Shown: piece by piece, positions 8,601 to 9,773 of the stretch | How the letters are laid out: every line of letters starts with the position of its first letter | How positions within the stretch are numbered: the stretch's first letter is position 1 | NCBI GenBank assembly: GCA_004557195.1 | Contig: SFER01000073.1 | Span: 1 to 9,773 of the forward strand | Length of the DNA: 9,773 nt | Source: Bacteroidales bacterium | GTDB lineage: Bacteria > Bacteroidota > Bacteroidia > Bacteroidales > Muribaculaceae | Direction: 5' to 3' | Translations under genes and position numbers: made by a program | Notes under the pieces: model-generated | Database searches by the model: none | The model's input: the letters and a program-made list of their open reading frames with translations, nothing else | What the model was told of the DNA's origin: nothing

Positions 8601-8801
8601 ATCAACGAGGATTACGTTGGGACAAACGGCGCGAATGCTGTCGATTATGACTTTTCGGCGCAAGACGCCACCTTTGCCATCGAAATCGGGGTCGATTTGG
8701 GAGTGGGTGTCGTTGGTGTGGAGGATGACAAGGGCGTTATCGGCGGCAGCGACCGAAAAAGCCGCGATTAAAGCTATGAAAATGTGTAAAAAACGATTCA
8801 T
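5685..8801 (-). CDS. Exported UshA-type 5'-nucleotidase fused to a NagZ-type GH3 domain
   Basis: One uninterrupted 1038-residue frame holds two enzymes. The signal peptide is MNRFLHIFIALIAAFSVAAA. The metallophosphoesterase domain (about 22-290) has HTNDTH (28-33), GDAVQG (69-74), GNHEFD (101-106), SHLGYS (202-207) and GGHTHT (230-235), so all the two-metal ligands are present. The 5'-nucleotidase C-terminal domain (about 315-500) has NQGGVR (357-362), FPFEN (379-383) and YLAKGGDG (447-454). A linker rich in P, T and S leads into a GH3 barrel (about 525-850) with KHFPGHG (699-705), the Asp710-Ser-His712 dyad and FSDALDMKG (783-791, nucleophile Asp785). A GH3 C-terminal domain ends at GRCPV. 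Expected activities are dephosphorylation of nucleotides or cleavage of UDP-sugars, and release of GlcNAc. Neither active site looks damaged. The GH3 half is paralogous to that of the next gene, but no serine hydrolase follows. Met506 could in principle start a GH3-only product, without a signal peptide. The domain calls are firm; why they are fused is unknown. Confidence 0.92.
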   Translation of the reverse strand: MNRFLHIFIALIAAFSVAAADNALVILHTNDTHSQIDPDFDGKGGVLRRKVIIDSIRAVCPNVILVDAGDAVQGTPYFNIYRGEVEVAMLDSLRYDFITLGNHEFDNGLPSMFPFYSRMRPHLLSTNYDLSHTCLKDLALPCEVRSVGNRNIGFIAANVNPVGLVNAENCEGLGYNNPLIVLDSVAGILKHSYGVDYVVMLSHLGYSYNDGRISDIDVAKASSNIDLIIGGHTHTLINPAKGNPVVKNRDGRDVLICQAGSLGKYLGKVEVNLDDLTASSSLIPVTKQYDSRVSPALTAALAPYKHKVDSIMSVKIAESAEAMPNRRSGAINHWNSDMSLLLMKEFYDGKVDLAIMNQGGVRRPMPKGDVSEGLIMAMFPFENYLTVLELTGAQLKEAFRVLAVRHDNSVSRSVVIRYNPVTEEVNATINGKPIIDSKTYRILTLDYLAKGGDGMAVMEKAPRIAIDAVKYGNRVLPYIRSLGEKGIPITADPKPRLIYPTDSISMTPTPVQVAPDACSRATAVLQRLSLRDRIAQLILADVRLGEHNDDFAAALARVDTVVGIHHVGGIMIYKCDDYRQNIAIYNRAVSLSEVPIFSAADSEQGLRMRIRNAMRLPRLMTIGASASIDNARTIGRILGSQQRAIGTNVNFGPVLDVNSNPQNPVIGNRSFGDNPDCVATLGVAFADGIASAGVMPVAKHFPGHGDTSEDSHLTLPMVGKELNLLRSIDLAPFGTYISCGGYGVMCAHLNVPALDPSGTPSSLSAPIIQGVLRDEMQFGGLVFSDALDMKGVASPDAPLRALIAGNDVLVMPENPGEAIDRIERAVLSGEVPQSLIDSHCLRVLTAKMTFNITLDPIDEAAAAAVALPSTPEVDAVFSSAVTLLSPGDSVLPLQGKVSLVRVGARDKDFLKSPGDTVGSVWMPYIPVEHPSAASVSYIDRTAPDAPALDAALPVVVEVYNVEPEYIPALASLAASPGKVAFIFYTTPYLYYRVADKIGSDRNAVVLAYEDAPQLQRAAFSALFSGEPIPGRCPVKEPQ

Positions 8802-8825
8802 GTGGTGTGGTGTTAGAATTGGATG

Positions 8826-8857
8826 TAAAGTTACAACCGAAAAAACGAAAAACCAAA
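8826..8857 (-). promoter_or_regulatory. Bacteroidota-type promoter for the UshA-GH3 gene
   Basis: TTTG (8857-8854), 20 bp, then TAACTTTA (8833-8826) on the minus strand; the -7 box differs from TAnnTTTG only in its last base. Initiation near 8819 gives a leader of about 18 nt. No Shine-Dalgarno sequence precedes the ATG at 8801. Confidence 0.5.
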
Positions 8858-8912
8858 TGAAATCGCGAAAAAAAAGATAGTAGAATGCGCCCGCCCGCGG
8901 ATGGTGTGTTAC

Positions 8913-8948
8913 ATAGGGCCAATAGGGCCAATGGGGCCAATAGGCATT
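8913..8948. repeat. 9-bp tandem repeat, unit ATAGGGCCA
   Basis: Units ATAGGGCCA (8913-8921), ATAGGGCCA (8922-8930) and ATGGGGCCA (8931-8939) are followed by a diverged fourth, ATAGGCATT (8940-8948). The last one and a half units form part of the left arm of the long inverted repeat. Such an array could be a set of protein-binding sites or a slippage-prone tract. Confidence 0.8.
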
Positions 8949-8949
8949 T

Positions 8950-8968
8950 TCTCCGCCAACGGCGGAGA
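8950..8968. repeat. Perfect GC-rich hairpin TCTCCGCC-AAC-GGCGGAGA
   Basis: Eight pairs around a 3-nt loop. It has a T-run on its left in the plus strand and no T-run after it on either strand, so it does not look like an ordinary intrinsic terminator. It touches the left inverted-repeat arm from the inside. Confidence 0.75.
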
Positions 8969-9007
8969 CGATATCACATAAGTGCGATGGCGCAACACCA
9001 ATATGCC

Positions 9008-9023
9008 GTCTAACATGTCAGAC
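9008..9023. promoter_or_regulatory. 16-bp near-palindrome, operator-like
   Basis: GTCTAACATGTCAGAC has dyad symmetry around ACATGT, with only one mismatched pair (9012/9019). It sits in the middle of the divergent region between the inverted-repeat arms. A dimeric regulator could bind it; nothing else supports this. Confidence 0.3.
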
Positions 9024-9110
9024 ATCACCCACAATCGCAAAAAGAGCGTTAAAATCAGGTTAAATCGCCAATTTTGTCGCAATCTGCACGCGCCCGCTAT
9101 CGCCCCACAC

Positions 9111-9118
9111 TATCTTTG
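9111..9118 (+). promoter_or_regulatory. -7 box of the promoter for the plus-strand gene at 9150
   Basis: TATCTTTG is a full match to TAnnTTTG. No good TTTG stands 19-21 bp upstream; the nearest weak candidate is TCTG at 9083-9086. Initiation near 9125 would make the leader of about 25 nt almost entirely the right inverted-repeat arm. Confidence 0.5.
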
Positions 9119-9149
9119 CAAACAAAAATGCCTATTGGCCCTATAAAAA

Positions 9150-9773
9150 ATGTACTACACCCCGCAGGACATAATCAACGAAAACCTCGAGCGCCGCAAG
9201 GCACTCGCCACCCGCGCCACCGCCTACAACCCAATCACCGGCGAAGGCTGTACCGGCGAGCGCATCCGCATAAGTTATGCGGGCGCCACCCACTATGTCC
9301 CAAAGGAAATGCCCATCGACCCCCAATACCCCCTAAAACACCGCCCAAACTACGATTTCGAATACTGGCTCTCCACAATCAACATCCGCCCCACAACGCT
9401 CCAGCGCAGCATCATCGCACAACTCGAAGCCACAAGAAAAACCAACTACGGACGTTTCATAATCTTCCACTCTGTAGGAGAGGAGGTTTCCAACCTCCTC
9501 AAACTCTACATCCGCTGGCTTGAATTCTGGCGCACCCCCGGCGCAAACTCCCTCATCATGTGCCCCAACACCCAAGAAGCCAAGGAGCTACGCCAAGAAA
9601 TCAAACACATCGCCAAATACAACCCCTCTGAGCTAAACCTCCAAGCAAAAGCCCTAAAATACTCCGCCCCAACCCTCATCTATTGCCGCAAGTTAGCAAA
9701 ATACACTCACATCCGCACCCATTACAGCAAGCGCACCTATCACACCGGCATCCCATACCACTACGCTCTCATC
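9150..9773 (+). CDS. Terminase-like protein with degenerate Walker A, or unknown protein (3' end beyond right edge)
   Basis: The frame is open for 208 codons from the ATG at 9150 to the window edge. A TAA lies in frame at 9144-9146, so this is the earliest possible ATG. No signal peptide or membrane segment is seen. The layout recalls, from memory, Bacteroidales phage terminase-like ATPases: an N-terminal YNPITGEGCTGERI (26-39), then DFEYW (69-73), then a Q-containing LQRSIIAQLEATR (84-96). A beta-strand and loop GRFIIFHSVGEEVSNLLKLY (101-120) follows where a KARQxGxST Walker A would be expected, and then SLIMCPNTQEAKELR (134-148). The Walker lysine and the following Ser/Thr are absent (HSVGEEVSN, 107-115), so ATP use is doubtful. 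Codons are strongly C-ending and the coding strand is very poor in G, more so than the neighbours. It is transcribed away from the UshA-GH3 gene, and its leader overlaps the inverted repeat. The coding call is good; the family is tentative. Confidence 0.7.
   Translation, partial: MYYTPQDIINENLERRKALATRATAYNPITGEGCTGERIRISYAGATHYVPKEMPIDPQYPLKHRPNYDFEYWLSTINIRPTTLQRSIIAQLEATRKTNYGRFIIFHSVGEEVSNLLKLYIRWLEFWRTPGANSLIMCPNTQEAKELRQEIKHIAKYNPSELNLQAKALKYSAPTLIYCRKLAKYTHIRTHYSKRTYHTGIPYHYALI

Larger units (their letters stand above)
8931..9144. repeat. Long inverted repeat (20-bp arms) enclosing a promoter
   Basis: The left arm 8931-8950 and right arm 9125-9144 are reverse complements at 19 of 20 positions. 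The inner 17 bp are perfect: GGGCCAATAGGCATTTT at 8934-8950 against AAAATGCCTATTGGCCC at 9125-9141. The single mismatch at 8933/9142 is G against T. The arms enclose 174 bp that contain the plus-strand -7 box at 9111-9118. A perfect 17-bp inverted match is not expected by chance in a window this size. The layout resembles Bacteroidales invertible promoters, but the arms lack the core of the known capsule-promoter repeats of Bacteroides fragilis. Inversion itself is inference. Confidence 0.85.
8802..9149. other. Divergent intergenic region, dense in repeats
   Basis: These 348 bp separate the minus-strand UshA-GH3 gene from the plus-strand gene at 9150. In order they hold the UshA-GH3 promoter (8826-8857), a 9-bp tandem repeat (8913-8948), the left arm of a long inverted repeat (8931-8950), a perfect GC hairpin (8950-8968), a 16-bp near-palindrome (9008-9023), a plus-strand -7 box (9111-9118) and the right inverted-repeat arm (9125-9144). 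I see no credible gene inside. Confidence 0.75.

Noticed and set aside
7884..8771. A 295-codon frame on the plus strand opposite the UshA domain.
   Set aside because: It is antisense to clearly conserved 5'-nucleotidase motifs and shows no domain of its own.
2426..9076. The 13-mer ATCGCCAATTTTG in two intergenic regions (2426-2438 and 9064-9076).
   Set aside because: One 13-base match in a window of this size is close to what chance gives, and the flanks do not match well.
8931..9144. Miniature transposable element with terminal inverted repeats.
   Set aside because: No target-site duplication flanks the arms, and the left arm continues into a tandem repeat. The invertible-promoter reading fits better, though an old insertion cannot be excluded.
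9015..9146. A 43-codon plus-strand frame starting at 9015 (MSDITHNRKK).
   Set aside because: It covers the promoter, dyad and inverted-repeat arm of the next gene, has no promoter of its own and no recognisable content.
9074..9523. A 149-codon plus-strand frame, rich in Arg, Pro and His.
   Set aside because: It needs a TTG start and overlaps the better frame beginning at 9150; its composition is what an out-of-frame reading of C-rich coding DNA gives.

Overview
The window most likely comes from the order Bacteroidales (phylum Bacteroidota), probably a gut Muribaculaceae-like genome. Three things point there: promoters of the TTTG-N20-TAnnTTTG type, starts without Shine-Dalgarno sequences behind AT-rich leaders, and a gene set (444-residue GDH, exported GH3 fusion proteins, ExbB/TolQ-type channel with an extra N-terminal helix) typical of that order. 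The family-level placement is inference.

Layout. Positions 1-463 (minus strand) hold the first 154 codons of a MotA/TolQ/ExbB proton-channel protein that runs off the left edge, behind a leader of about 190 nt. Positions 464-964 are a 501-bp intergenic stretch with that leader and promoter, a pair of direct repeats and the gdhA terminator. Positions 965-2299 (minus) are gdhA. Positions 2569-5571 and 5685-8801 (minus) are two large exported enzymes in tandem that share a NagZ-type GH3 module. The downstream one is GH3 plus a serine beta-lactamase-like domain. The upstream one is a complete UshA-type 5'-nucleotidase plus GH3. A 348-bp divergent intergenic region (8802-9149) is dense in repeats. 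A plus-strand gene then starts at 9150 and runs off the right edge. It resembles a phage terminase-type ATPase whose Walker A motif is degenerate.

How the parts fit. The two GH3 proteins probably act outside the cytoplasm on N-acetylglucosamine-containing muropeptides or glycans. One adds a peptidase/esterase-type serine hydrolase, the other a nucleotide or UDP-sugar hydrolase, which suggests salvage of cell-wall and nucleotide fragments. gdhA (ammonia assimilation) and the ExbB-like gene (outer-membrane energisation) look like independent housekeeping neighbours with their own promoters.

The most unusual element is a near-perfect inverted repeat (8931-8950 and 9125-9144). It encloses 174 bp that include the likely -7 box of the right-hand gene. 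Inversion of this segment would turn that promoter toward the UshA-GH3 gene. It is a candidate phase-variable promoter switch, seen as sequence structure only. The UshA-GH3 fusion is the second main point of interest.
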